In this document: positions 8,517 to 16,992 of the stretch, piece by piece
How the letters are laid out: every line of letters begins with the position of its first letter
Position numbering within the stretch: position 1 is the first letter of the stretch
NCBI RefSeq assembly: GCF_013177455.1
Contig: NZ_CP053660.1
Span: forward strand, 3,038,001 to 3,102,000
DNA: 64,000 bases
DNA from: Nocardioides marmotae
GTDB lineage: Bacteria; Actinomycetota; Actinomycetes; Propionibacteriales; Nocardioidaceae
Reading direction: 5' to 3'
Made by a program: the position numbers and the translations under genes
The notes under the pieces: model-generated
The model's database searches: none
Told to the model about the DNA's origin: nothing
The model's input: the letters and a program-made list of their open reading frames with translations, nothing else

Positions 8517-9785
8517 CTAGGTGAGCACCCGCTCGGCGCGGCGCCCGACGAGCACCGTCCCGAGCAGGCCCGCGCCCACCGACCGCACCCGGTCGGCGTG
8601 GGCGCGCAGCGCGGGCGCGGAGACCTCGCCCTCGGGCACCACCATGAGCAGCGCGCCGCGGGCGGCCATCACCCGGGCGTCGTCGCAGACCTCGAGCGGG
8701 GGCGCGAGCACGATGACGACGTCGTACGCCGCCTCGGCCTCGGCCATCGTGTCGGCGAAGGTGGTCTCGAGCATCGACTCGTACGGCTCGGAGCCGGCGT
8801 CGCCGGCCGGCAGCACGCTCAGCAGCTCGACCGGGCCGGGGCTGACCGCGTGGCGCAGGTCGGTGCCGGCGAGGACGTCGAAGAGACCCGGGGTGTCGGG
8901 CTCGGCGGCGATCGGGCGGCCGTGGCGCGGGCCCATCCGGCCGTCGACGAGCAGCACGGTCCGTCCGACGTTGGCCAGCGAGATCGCCAGGTTGGCGCCG
9001 AGCCAGACGTTGATCTCCCCCGGCCGGACGCCGGCGACGACGACCCGGCTGACCGGGTCGCCCGCGGCCTGCGCCTCCAGCGCGATGCGCAGCTGGCGGA
9101 AGACGTCGGCGGCGGCCGTGCCGGGGTAGAGCGCGGGCAGCGTGGTGGCGTCGCGCGGCACGCCCACGTGCGCGAGCAGCGGCGCGCCGGTCGCCTCCTC
9201 GGCCACCGCGCCGGTGTCGACGGTGCTGGTGCGCCGGTCGCGGGCGACCGCGGCGGCCACCGCCAGGACCAGGGCGAGCGCCGCGCCGACGCCGATCGCC
9301 AGCAGCAGGTCGGGACTGCTGTAGGTGCGCGGCGGCTGGGCCTCGTTGGTCTGGGTGAAGAGGAAGGAGCCGGCGCTGGGGTCGTAGTAGGGCAGCGTGA
9401 TCGCGACCCGGTTGGCCAGGTCCGCGGCCACCACGGGGTCGCTGTCCTCGGCGACGACCTGGATCAGGATGGTGCCGCCGACCCACTCCGCGCTCACCGC
9501 CGAGCGCAGGTCGCTGACGTCGCGCTCGACGTCGAGCTGGCCCGCGACCTCGGTGAGCAGCCCGCGGCTGCCGGCCAGCTCGGCCAGCGTGCCGCGCAGC
9601 GCGTCGAGGTCGTCGGCCGAGGCGAGCGTGCCCGGGTCGGCGGCGGCCGCCAGCACGGCGGTCGCGCGGTAGGTCTTCGGCGCCAGCGCCACGCCCACGG
9701 CCACCGCGCCGGCGGTCACCGCCAGCACGAGCAGGACGAGCAGGCGTTGGCGCCACAGCGCCCCGCCGATCTGGTGCAGCTCCAT
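8517..9785 (-). CDS. Wzz-like chain-length protein with degenerate tyrosine-kinase P-loop
   Basis: A 422-residue protein with the layout of actinobacterial polysaccharide co-polymerase / BY-kinase proteins. It has an inner membrane helix (about 15-34), an extracytoplasmic Wzz region (KTYRATAVL, DLANRVA), a second helix (about 159-180) and a cytoplasmic P-loop-type domain. The ATPase motifs are broken. Walker A reads GVRPGEINVWLGANLA (252-267), lacking the GKS/T lysine; Walker A' reads VLLVDGRM; Walker B reads VVIVLAPP without its aspartate. There is no C-terminal tyrosine cluster. It probably keeps the length-control role without kinase activity. I chose ATG 9785 for its GGGGGGAAG site; an in-frame ATG at 9809 overlaps the previous stop (TGATG). 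Confidence 0.85.
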   Translation of the reverse strand: MELHQIGGALWRQRLLVLLVLAVTAGAVAVGVALAPKTYRATAVLAAAADPGTLASADDLDALRGTLAELAGSRGLLTEVAGQLDVERDVSDLRSAVSAEWVGGTILIQVVAEDSDPVVAADLANRVAITLPYYDPSAGSFLFTQTNEAQPPRTYSSPDLLLAIGVGAALALVLAVAAAVARDRRTSTVDTGAVAEEATGAPLLAHVGVPRDATTLPALYPGTAAADVFRQLRIALEAQAAGDPVSRVVVAGVRPGEINVWLGANLAISLANVGRTVLLVDGRMGPRHGRPIAAEPDTPGLFDVLAGTDLRHAVSPGPVELLSVLPAGDAGSEPYESMLETTFADTMAEAEAAYDVVIVLAPPLEVCDDARVMAARGALLMVVPEGEVSAPALRAHADRVRSVGAGLLGTVLVGRRAERVLT

Positions 9786-9808
9786 CGGTCTTCCCCCCAG
9801 GTGGTCCA

Positions 9809-10888
9809 TCAGGTCACGTCTTGGTAGATCGCGTCGTACGACGCCGTCATCGCGGCCGGTGAGAACCGGCGCTCGACGAGCGCGCCGGCCGCGGTCGCCA
9901 GGTCCTGCCGGCGGCCCGGGTCCTCGAGCAGGCGCCGGACCGCCTCGGCCCAGGCGTCCGCGGTGGGCTCACCCACCAGCTCGACAGCGCCGGCCAGCGA
10001 GGTGAGCCCGCCGACCGCGGAGGCGGCCACCGGCACCCCGGCCCCCATCGCCTCCAGCACCGAGACCGGCAGGCCCTCGCGGTCGCTGGCCAGCACCAGC
10101 AGGTCGGCCGCCGCGAGCAGCCGGTCGACGTCGTGGCGGTCGCCGAGCAGCCGGACACCGCCGGCCAGGCCGGCCGCGGCGACCTGTCGCTCCAGGGCCG
10201 GGCGGGCCGGGCCGTCGCCGGCGAGCAGCAGGAGCGGGGCCGCGGCCGCGCCCGAAGCTCCGAGGCGGGCCCAGGCATCGACGAGCAGGTCGGGCCGCTT
10301 GGGCGCGATCAGCCGCGCGACCGCGAGCGCGACCGGCACGTCGGCGGGCAGGCCGAGCGCGGCCCGCGCGGCCCTCCGGGCCGGCAGCCGCAGCGAGGGG
10401 GCGGCGTTCTCGACCACGCGCAGCCGGTCGGCGGGCAGCCCGCCGTCGGCCAGCCGGTCGGCGACGTCGTCGGAGACCGCGACCACCAGGTCGGCGCAGC
10501 GGCCGAGCAGCCGCGCGGCCCGCGGGTAGTCCTCGGCCGCGAGCCCGTGGACGGTCGCGACCAGCGGCGCGCGGCGGCCGGCGGCGCGCTGGGCCAGGGA
10601 CGCGGCGAGCGTCGCGCGGACGTTGTGGGTGTGCAGCAGGTCGGCCGGGCGGTGCCGCAGCCGGCGGTGCAGGCGGGCCGAGGAGCGGACCAGCGCGGAC
10701 GCGCCCGGGCGCCGCAGGGGCACCGGCACCAGGTCGGCCCCGCGGCCGGCGACCCCGGCGGTGCGCCAGCCGCGGTCGCTGGCCACGGCGACCTCGTCGC
10801 CGCGGTCGAGGCGGTCCGCGGCGAGGTCGGCCACCACGGCCTCGGCCCCGCCGGAGCCCATCTCGGCGATCACCATGAGCGTCCTCAT
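9809..10888 (-). CDS. GT4-family glycosyltransferase
   Basis: A 359-residue GT-B glycosyltransferase. It starts MRTLMVIAEMGSGGAEAVV, the usual N-terminal strand and glycine loop. DLLHTHNVRATL is near 90 and ALAVARLIAPKRPDL near 195. The donor motif SDREGLPVSVLEAMGAGVPVAA, with both glutamates present, is near 277. The ATG at 10888 overlaps the upstream gene stop by four bases (ATGA), so translation is coupled. It belongs to the seven-gene EPS run. Donor and acceptor sugars are unknown. Confidence 0.9.
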   Translation of the reverse strand: MRTLMVIAEMGSGGAEAVVADLAADRLDRGDEVAVASDRGWRTAGVAGRGADLVPVPLRRPGASALVRSSARLHRRLRHRPADLLHTHNVRATLAASLAQRAAGRRAPLVATVHGLAAEDYPRAARLLGRCADLVVAVSDDVADRLADGGLPADRLRVVENAAPSLRLPARRAARAALGLPADVPVALAVARLIAPKRPDLLVDAWARLGASGAAAAPLLLLAGDGPARPALERQVAAAGLAGGVRLLGDRHDVDRLLAAADLLVLASDREGLPVSVLEAMGAGVPVAASAVGGLTSLAGAVELVGEPTADAWAEAVRRLLEDPGRRQDLATAAGALVERRFSPAAMTASYDAIYQDVT

Positions 10889-11991
10889 CCGCGCACCTCC
10901 GCGTAGACGCGCTCGAGCCCGTCGACGCACCGGGCGAGGCTGAAGGACTCCTCGATGCGGGCGCGGGCCGAGCGCCCGGCGCGCTCGCGCCGCGCGTCGT
11001 CCTCGACGAGGGCGGCGAGCGCGGCGATGAGCGCCGCCGGGTCGTCGGCCGGGGCCAGCAGGCCGTCCACGCCGTCGCGGACCACCTCGGGCACGCCGCC
11101 GACGGCGGTCGCCACGACCGGCAGCCCGCAGGACATCGCCTGGAGGACCGAGAGCGGCAGGTTCTCCGCGGCGGAGGTGAGCGCGAGCAGGTGCCCGCGG
11201 GCGTACGCCGGCGCGGGGTCGGCCAGCCACCCGGTCAGCTCCACGCGGCCGGCCAGGCCCGGCTCGGCGGCGCGGCGCTCGACCAGCGCGCGGTCGGAGC
11301 CGTCGCCGACCACCAGCGCCCGGGCGGCCGGCACCGCTGCCAGCGCGTCGAGCAGCAGGCCGATCCGCTTCACCCCGCCGAGGACCCCGGTCCACACGAC
11401 GGTGACCGGCCCCGGCGGCGGGCCGCCCGGCGCCGGGCGCCACCGGGCCGGGTCGACGCCGTTGGGCACCACCGACACGGCCCGCCCGGGCAGGCCCACC
11501 CGCTCCACGGCGTACGTCGCCACGGCGGCGCTCGGCACGACGACCCGGGCCCGGGCCCAGCGGGTGACCAGCCGCTCGCCGGTCAGGTAGTAGAGCCGGT
11601 CCCGGCGCCGCCGCTCGGCGGCCCGCACGTTGCCGGCGACCAGGTCCGAGAGCCCGTCGGCGACCCCGTGCAGGGTGTAGACGACCGGCGCGCCCAGCAC
11701 CGGGGCGGCCAGCCGGGCCAGCCAGCCGGCACGGCGGTCGTGGGCGTGGACGACGTCGGGCCGCAGCGACCGCAGCAGCCCCAGCGCCTCCCGGGCGCCG
11801 CGGGCGTCGACCTTGCCGGCGACGGTCGTGGGGTGCCAGGTGACGCCGGGGGCGGGGGCGGTCCCGGAGGCGGGCCGCGGGCCGACGACGTGGCTGTCGA
11901 CCCCGCGCCGGGCCAGCTCCGCGGCGACGTCGGACACGTGGTCGACCGGCCCGCCGGAGGACTGGGTCAGGACCTGCACCACCCGGGTCAC
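10885..11991 (-). CDS. GT4-family glycosyltransferase with Q in place of the second motif glutamate
   Basis: A 368-residue GT-B glycosyltransferase. Features are VVQVLTQSSGGPVDHV at the N-terminus, LRPDVVHAHDRRAGWLARL near 75, VVPNGVDPARW near 175 and VVWTGVLGGVKRIG near 195. The donor site reads AENLPLSVLQAMSCGLPVV, so the second glutamate of the E-x7-E motif is glutamine; this variant also occurs in other GT4 proteins. The GTG start at 11991 overlaps the stop of the O-antigen-ligase gene by four bases (GTGA), and its own stop overlaps the next gene by four. Confidence 0.9.
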   Translation of the reverse strand: MTRVVQVLTQSSGGPVDHVSDVAAELARRGVDSHVVGPRPASGTAPAPGVTWHPTTVAGKVDARGAREALGLLRSLRPDVVHAHDRRAGWLARLAAPVLGAPVVYTLHGVADGLSDLVAGNVRAAERRRRDRLYYLTGERLVTRWARARVVVPSAAVATYAVERVGLPGRAVSVVPNGVDPARWRPAPGGPPPGPVTVVWTGVLGGVKRIGLLLDALAAVPAARALVVGDGSDRALVERRAAEPGLAGRVELTGWLADPAPAYARGHLLALTSAAENLPLSVLQAMSCGLPVVATAVGGVPEVVRDGVDGLLAPADDPAALIAALAALVEDDARRERAGRSARARIEESFSLARCVDGLERVYAEVRG

Positions 11992-13349
11992 GGCCGCTCC
12001 TCCCGGGCCAGGGCCGCGCCGAGGGCGCACAGCAGCCACAGCGGCAGGAAGTACTGCTCGGTGACGAAGACCGCGGCCACCGCGGTGCCGGCCAGCGCGA
12101 CGCCGACGCCGCCGGCGAGCCGGTCGCGGCGGGCGCGCCACCCCGACCGGGCCGCCAGGTAGCCGGCGCCGAGCAGCCCGAGGAACGCCGCGAGCCCGAG
12201 CAGGCCGACCTCGGCGGAGGTCTCCAGGTAGGTGTTGTGCGCGACGTCGAGGTCGTGGTCGACGGCGTCGGGCAGCCGGCCGAGGTGGTCGCGGTGCTCG
12301 AGGGCGAAGGAGCCGGGCCCGTGGCCGAGCACCGGGGCCTCCAGGGTCATCCGGCCGGCGGACTCCCACAGGTCGAGCCGCTCGGAGACGTTCTGGTCGG
12401 CCACGACCCCCTTCTGGTCCAGGCTGACCTCGACCAGCTGCGGGAACAGCGAGAGCGCCAGCGCGACGGTGGTCAGCCCGGCGACGCCGAGCGCGAGCAC
12501 CGCGCGCCAGGTGACCTGCCGGGTCAGCAGCGCGACGAGGACGGCGACGCCGAGGCCGAGCAGCGCGCCGCGGGAGAGCGTGCCGAGGACCGCGGCGAGC
12601 ATCAGCGCGACGGCAAGGTCGTGGACCCACCGGCGGCGGGCGCCGGCGCGCAGGGCGATCGCGAGCGGGATCGCGGCGAGCAGGAAGAAGCCGAGGTCGT
12701 TGGGGTCGCCGATCGGCCCGCCGACGCGGCGGTCGGCGCCGAGGAGGTAGGCGACCATGCCGCAGACGGCGGCCGCCGTGCAGGACAGGACGTAGACCCC
12801 GGCGACGGTGCGGGGCGCGAGCGGGCCGCGCATCGCGTCGACGAGCACCAGCAGCACGACCACGAAGCCGGCCCAGCGCAGCAGCACGGCGGCGCCCGCA
12901 GGGCCGTTGGGGTGCAGCGCGGTCGCGGCCAGCAGCACCACGACCAGCACGAGGATCGCGCCGAGCACCGCGGTGCGGCCGGGACTGCGGGCGCCGGCCA
13001 GCGGGTGGGTCGCGCCGCGGAGCGGGCCACGGCTGCGGCGTACCAGCCAGGAGGCGAGGAGGACCGCCGCGAGCACCTTGGTGGCCCGCGGGTCCACGAG
13101 GGCGAGGTAGTCCTCGAAGACCGCGCTCGCGACGACGGCCAGGGCCGCCCACTCCAGGCGGACCAGCAGCGCGGTGCCGACCACCAGGGCGGTGCCGAGC
13201 AGGACCGCCGGCTGGGGCGCGAAGCCGACCGCGAAGCCGCCGAGGGCGGCCACCAGCAGCGGCACGACGAAGGTGCCGACCGCGCGGGGCCGGGTCACCG
13301 GGGCCTCCCGGCGCAGGCCGAGGTCGAGGACGAGGTCGTGGGTCACCAT
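11988..13349 (-). CDS. O-antigen ligase / Wzy-like polysaccharide polymerase
   Basis: A 453-residue polytopic membrane protein with ten or more hydrophobic segments. It has the Wzy_C/WaaL landmarks: a long periplasmic loop containing SERLDLWESAGRM, then HGPGSFALEHRDHLG, and HNTYLETSAEVGLLGLAAFL just before the C-terminal helices. GDPNDLGFFLLAAIPLAIAL and LSRGALLGLGVAVLVALL are typical of the O-antigen ligase/polymerase family, which joins or polymerises lipid-linked repeat units outside the membrane. The ATG at 13349 overlaps the deacetylase stop by seven bases. In this locus a polymerase role fits best. Confidence 0.88.
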   Translation of the reverse strand: MVTHDLVLDLGLRREAPVTRPRAVGTFVVPLLVAALGGFAVGFAPQPAVLLGTALVVGTALLVRLEWAALAVVASAVFEDYLALVDPRATKVLAAVLLASWLVRRSRGPLRGATHPLAGARSPGRTAVLGAILVLVVVLLAATALHPNGPAGAAVLLRWAGFVVVLLVLVDAMRGPLAPRTVAGVYVLSCTAAAVCGMVAYLLGADRRVGGPIGDPNDLGFFLLAAIPLAIALRAGARRRWVHDLAVALMLAAVLGTLSRGALLGLGVAVLVALLTRQVTWRAVLALGVAGLTTVALALSLFPQLVEVSLDQKGVVADQNVSERLDLWESAGRMTLEAPVLGHGPGSFALEHRDHLGRLPDAVDHDLDVAHNTYLETSAEVGLLGLAAFLGLLGAGYLAARSGWRARRDRLAGGVGVALAGTAVAAVFVTEQYFLPLWLLCALGAALAREERP

Positions 13350-14170
13350 GGCGGCCCCCCGCGGCTGCGCCAGCGGTCGAGCGGGCGGAGGAAGGTGTAG
13401 GCGCCGTCGAGGACGTGGCGCAGGTCGGCCGCCTCGGTCGGGACGAACGCGCGGCGCAGCGAGAGCGGGTGCACCCGGCCGGTGTTGAGGCCGCGGTCGA
13501 CGGTGATGCCGACGGAGTAGCCGGCGACCGCGGCGGCCGCCCGCACGCGGGCGTCCCAGCCGCCGGTCGGGTAGGCGAGCGAGCGGACCGGCCGGCCCAG
13601 CAGGTCCTCCAGCACCGCGCGCGACTCGACGAGCTCGGCGAGCAGCCGGTCGTCGTCGAGCGCCGGCAGCCACGGGTGGCTGACGGTGTGCGAGCCGATG
13701 TCGAGCCCCTCGTCGGCGGCCGCCACGAGCTCCTCGGCGGTGGCCGGGCGCAGCCGGCCGGTGCGGCAGGGCGCCGGCTCGTGGGCGTCCCAGGCGAACT
13801 GCTGGCCGGCGAGGATGCCGCTCACGACGAACAGCGTCGTGGCCAGCCCCCGCTCGCGCAGGAGCGGCCAGGCGGTCTCGACCACGCTGGCGTAGCCGTC
13901 GTCGAAGGTCAGCGCCACCGCCCGGTCCGGCAGCGTGCCGGCCCGCAGCCGCGCGGCGGCCTCCGCCAGCGGCAGCACGCACGCGCCCCACTCCTCGAGC
14001 ACGTCGAGGTGGCGGCGGAAGTCGTCGATCCCAGTGGAGAGGCCGTCGGAGGTGCGGCCGTCGACGCGGTGCCAGCCCACGACGGTCAGCCCGGGCGCGG
14101 TCGCCAGGGAGCGGCGGGCCAGCGCGACCGGTCGGACCACCGAGGCCACGGCACGGGTGCCCGGTCTCAT
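13343..14170 (-). CDS. Polysaccharide deacetylase (NodB homology domain)
   Basis: A 275-residue CE4-family deacetylase that would remove N- or O-acetyl groups from a glycan. Motif 1 TFDDGYASV (with both aspartates) is near 100, motif 2 SHTVSHPWL (metal-binding H-x3-H) near 165, and motif 3 AYPTGGWD near 210, so the catalytic set is intact. No clear signal peptide is visible; the N-terminus has VVRPVALARRSLA. It starts at ATG 14170, overlapping the kinase-flippase stop by four bases (ATGA). Placement in the EPS run suggests it modifies the same polymer or its precursor. Confidence 0.92.
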   Translation of the reverse strand: MRPGTRAVASVVRPVALARRSLATAPGLTVVGWHRVDGRTSDGLSTGIDDFRRHLDVLEEWGACVLPLAEAAARLRAGTLPDRAVALTFDDGYASVVETAWPLLRERGLATTLFVVSGILAGQQFAWDAHEPAPCRTGRLRPATAEELVAAADEGLDIGSHTVSHPWLPALDDDRLLAELVESRAVLEDLLGRPVRSLAYPTGGWDARVRAAAAVAGYSVGITVDRGLNTGRVHPLSLRRAFVPTEAADLRHVLDGAYTFLRPLDRWRSRGGPPW

Positions 14171-16971
14171 GCCGGCCTCCTCAGCAGCGCGGCGGCCTCG
14201 CGGAGGTGGTCGCGGTCCAGCAGCCACAGCGGCCCGACGTACGCCGCCAGGCCGGCCGCGCCGAGGAGGGCGAGCGTCCACGGGCCGGGCGGGACGTCGC
14301 CGAGCAGGGCGCGCACGAGGAGCACGGCGGCGACGAGCGCGAGCGCGCTGACCAGCGCCGGCCCCAGCCCGAGCGCCAGCGCCCGCAGGGAGAACCCGGA
14401 CACGAACGTGCGGGCCAGGCCCAGGGCGAGCACCGCGACCAGTGCGGCGACGAGCGCCTGGGCCGCGGCGACGACGGTGATGCCCCGGTCCACCACCACG
14501 GCCAGGGTGGCGACCAGCAGCACGAGGTGCGCGAGCCGCAGGCCCAGTGCGAGGACCGGGCGGCCGGCCGCGTTGACCGCGGTCTGCACGAGCAGGCCGA
14601 TGCTGAGCAGCCCGCCGTACGCCGCCAGCCAGGCCACCGCGGGCACGGCCGGGGACCACTTGTCCCCGAGCACGACGAGGTGGTCGGCGACCAGCGCGAT
14701 GCCGAGGCTCAGCGGCAGCACCAGGGTCAGCGTCACCGTGGTCACCACGACGACCGCGCGGCCGAGCTCGCGGCCGCGGACGCGGCACAGGTAGGGGAAG
14801 GCGGCGCCGGTGATGACCACGACGATCATCAGGTAGGGCATGAACGCCAGGCGGAAGGCCAGGGAGTACTGCCCGAGCGCGATCGTGCCGAGGACCGCCG
14901 AGACGATCAGGTAGTCGATGTTGAGCTGCACCAGCTCCAGCAGGTGGGTGCCGGCGTACGGGCCGCCGTAGGACAGCAGCCCCCGCGCGTCGGCGGCGTC
15001 CCAGCCCGGCCGGACCGGCGGGTGGACGCACCAGGAGAGCAGCATCGTCAGCACGGCCTGGGTGACCTGGCCCGCGACGAGCCCCATGACGCCGTTGCCC
15101 TGGGAGACCAGCACCACGGCGAGGACCGCGCCGACCACCGAGGAGACGGTGTCCGGGATGATCCGGCGCAGGAACCGCAGCTCGCGCCGGAGCAGCTCGT
15201 TGGTGACCCCGGCGACGGCCGTGCACGGCAGCACCACGGTCAGGCCGCGGATCACCGCTGCTCCCCCGTCGGCGGCGCCGAGGGTGGCCGCCAGCCACGG
15301 CGCCGAGACCCACAGCAGGGCGGCGAGGACGACCGCGAGCCCCACGCCGATGGTGACCGCGGTCCGCGCGGCGCGCAGCACGTCGCCGCGCCAGTAGACC
15401 AGTGCGCTGGCGGTGCCGAGGCTCGCGAGCTGCACCGCCACGTTGGCCACCAGCGTGCCGAGCGCGACCAGGCCGAGCGCGGAGGGGGCGAGCATCGCGG
15501 CGAGCGCGAGCAGGACGACGGTCTGGGAGGTCTTGACGACCACCCCGTTGGTCGCCAGCCACAGCGCGCCGCGGGCGGTGCGCCCGGCCTCGCCGGTCTC
15601 CCCCGTGCCGGGGTCGTCGGCGGTGGCCGGGGCGGGGGCGGGGACGGCCAGCGCGGCGTCGACCGCCGCCAGGTGGGTGGCCAGCGCGTCGGCCGGCAGG
15701 TCGTGCGGGGAGCGGTTGCGCAGGAACAGCACGACCGCGGCGAGCGCCAGGGCCTGGCGGTGCTCGCGGTCCCAGTCGCGCCAGCGCCGGCCCGCGACGT
15801 CGAGCCCGCCGACCGACCCGGGCCGGTCGTGGTCGTCGACGAGCGCCATGACCTGCTCGGCCACGGTCCGGCCGGGCTCGGCGACGTCGCGCAGCGCGGG
15901 CACCAGCAGCCGGTCGAGCCCGGCCGGGGCGTCCGGCGAGGCGTTGTCCCAGTCGATGACGACGGCGGTCTCGCCGTCGAGCAGCACGTTGCCGGGCCAC
16001 AGGTCGCCGTGGCACCAGCCGGTCGGCAGCCCCGCCTCCAGCACGGCCAGCAGGCGCGCCCAGCGCTCCCGGACCGGAGCGGGCACGACGCCGGCCCGGT
16101 CGCACCACGAGCGGGCCCAGCCCGGCGCGGTCGTCCCGGTGCGGTCGGCCGCGAGGACGTCGGCCAGCTCGTCGGCCACCGCCCACTGCCACTCCGGCCG
16201 CGGCCACGGCCAGCGCAGCCGCCCGCCGCGCGGCAGCCAGGCCGTCGCGACCCACGCGCGGCCCCGGGTCGTCCCGGTCGCCAGCGCCCGCGCCAGGAAA
16301 GGCGCGGCGGCCGGCACCTCCGCGCGGACCCGCTCCAACGGGTCGGGCCCGTGGTCGAGCAGGTCCAGACGCACCGCGACGTCGCCGGCGCCGGTGCGGA
16401 CGCGCAGCAGCGTGTGCCCGGCGGTGGTCACCCCCACCAGCCGCCCCGGCGTGCCGAGCTGCTCGGTCACCTCGGCGACCACCTCGTCGGCCAGCGTCGG
16501 GGCCGGCGGGCCCTCGACCCGCAGGCGCGGCGCCCCGCGGTGCCGGGCGGCCCGCAGGCCGGCCCGCCGGCGCGCCCAGGCGACGGGGTCCCCGGCGGCG
16601 ACCGGCCACCCGGTGCGCCACAGCAGCTCCGGCTCGTGCGCGCTCGGGTAGAGGACGTGGTCGCCCCCGGCGCCGGGCCCCGCGCCGAGCACCGCGACGC
16701 TCGCCCCCGGCGCGAGCGGCACCGGCGGCCGCCCGGCGTCGTACGGCTCGTGCTCGGTCTCGACCACGAGCAGGCTGGCGCGGACGCCCGCGGCGAGCGC
16801 CTCCTCGAGGTCCAGCGCGCCCGGGAACGCCGCGCGCAGGTGCGGGCCGAGGACCTCCCCGACCGCGAGCACCACGGTCGGTCCCGGGTCCGCCGGGAGC
16901 AGCACGCGGAAGGCCGCCAGCCGGTCGCCCACGGTCCAGTGCGGCGTCGTGATCGCCACCGGCCGGCTCAT
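14167..16971 (-). CDS. Fusion of an APH-like kinase domain and an oligosaccharide flippase
   Basis: A 934-residue two-part protein, first of the EPS run. Residues 1-140 are an unassigned alpha/beta region. Residues about 150-445 form an aminoglycoside-phosphotransferase-type kinase: catalytic loop CHGDLWPGNVL at 320-330 and metal site VIDWDNA at 338-344, both intact. A Pro/Ala/Gly/Glu linker (about 444-463) leads to a Wzx/MOP-type flippase of about 470 residues (RGALWLATNGVVVK start, then 12-14 hydrophobic segments). Flippases of about 450 residues normally stand alone. The start ATG 16971 is chosen because upstream in-frame sequence is antisense to the lipoprotein. The kinase substrate is unknown; a sugar or lipid headgroup of the exported glycan is an inference. 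Confidence 0.85.
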   Translation of the reverse strand: MSRPVAITTPHWTVGDRLAAFRVLLPADPGPTVVLAVGEVLGPHLRAAFPGALDLEEALAAGVRASLLVVETEHEPYDAGRPPVPLAPGASVAVLGAGPGAGGDHVLYPSAHEPELLWRTGWPVAAGDPVAWARRRAGLRAARHRGAPRLRVEGPPAPTLADEVVAEVTEQLGTPGRLVGVTTAGHTLLRVRTGAGDVAVRLDLLDHGPDPLERVRAEVPAAAPFLARALATGTTRGRAWVATAWLPRGGRLRWPWPRPEWQWAVADELADVLAADRTGTTAPGWARSWCDRAGVVPAPVRERWARLLAVLEAGLPTGWCHGDLWPGNVLLDGETAVVIDWDNASPDAPAGLDRLLVPALRDVAEPGRTVAEQVMALVDDHDRPGSVGGLDVAGRRWRDWDREHRQALALAAVVLFLRNRSPHDLPADALATHLAAVDAALAVPAPAPATADDPGTGETGEAGRTARGALWLATNGVVVKTSQTVVLLALAAMLAPSALGLVALGTLVANVAVQLASLGTASALVYWRGDVLRAARTAVTIGVGLAVVLAALLWVSAPWLAATLGAADGGAAVIRGLTVVLPCTAVAGVTNELLRRELRFLRRIIPDTVSSVVGAVLAVVLVSQGNGVMGLVAGQVTQAVLTMLLSWCVHPPVRPGWDAADARGLLSYGGPYAGTHLLELVQLNIDYLIVSAVLGTIALGQYSLAFRLAFMPYLMIVVVITGAAFPYLCRVRGRELGRAVVVVTTVTLTLVLPLSLGIALVADHLVVLGDKWSPAVPAVAWLAAYGGLLSIGLLVQTAVNAAGRPVLALGLRLAHLVLLVATLAVVVDRGITVVAAAQALVAALVAVLALGLARTFVSGFSLRALALGLGPALVSALALVAAVLLVRALLGDVPPGPWTLALLGAAGLAAYVGPLWLLDRDHLREAAALLRRPA

Positions 16972-16992
16972 CGCGTGCCTACCATGACCGCC

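Noticed and set aside
14206..16980. A long + strand frame opposite the kinase-flippase gene, in frame with the lipoprotein
   Set aside because: It is a shadow of the fusion gene; the true lipoprotein starts near 16993 with a signal peptide and lipobox.
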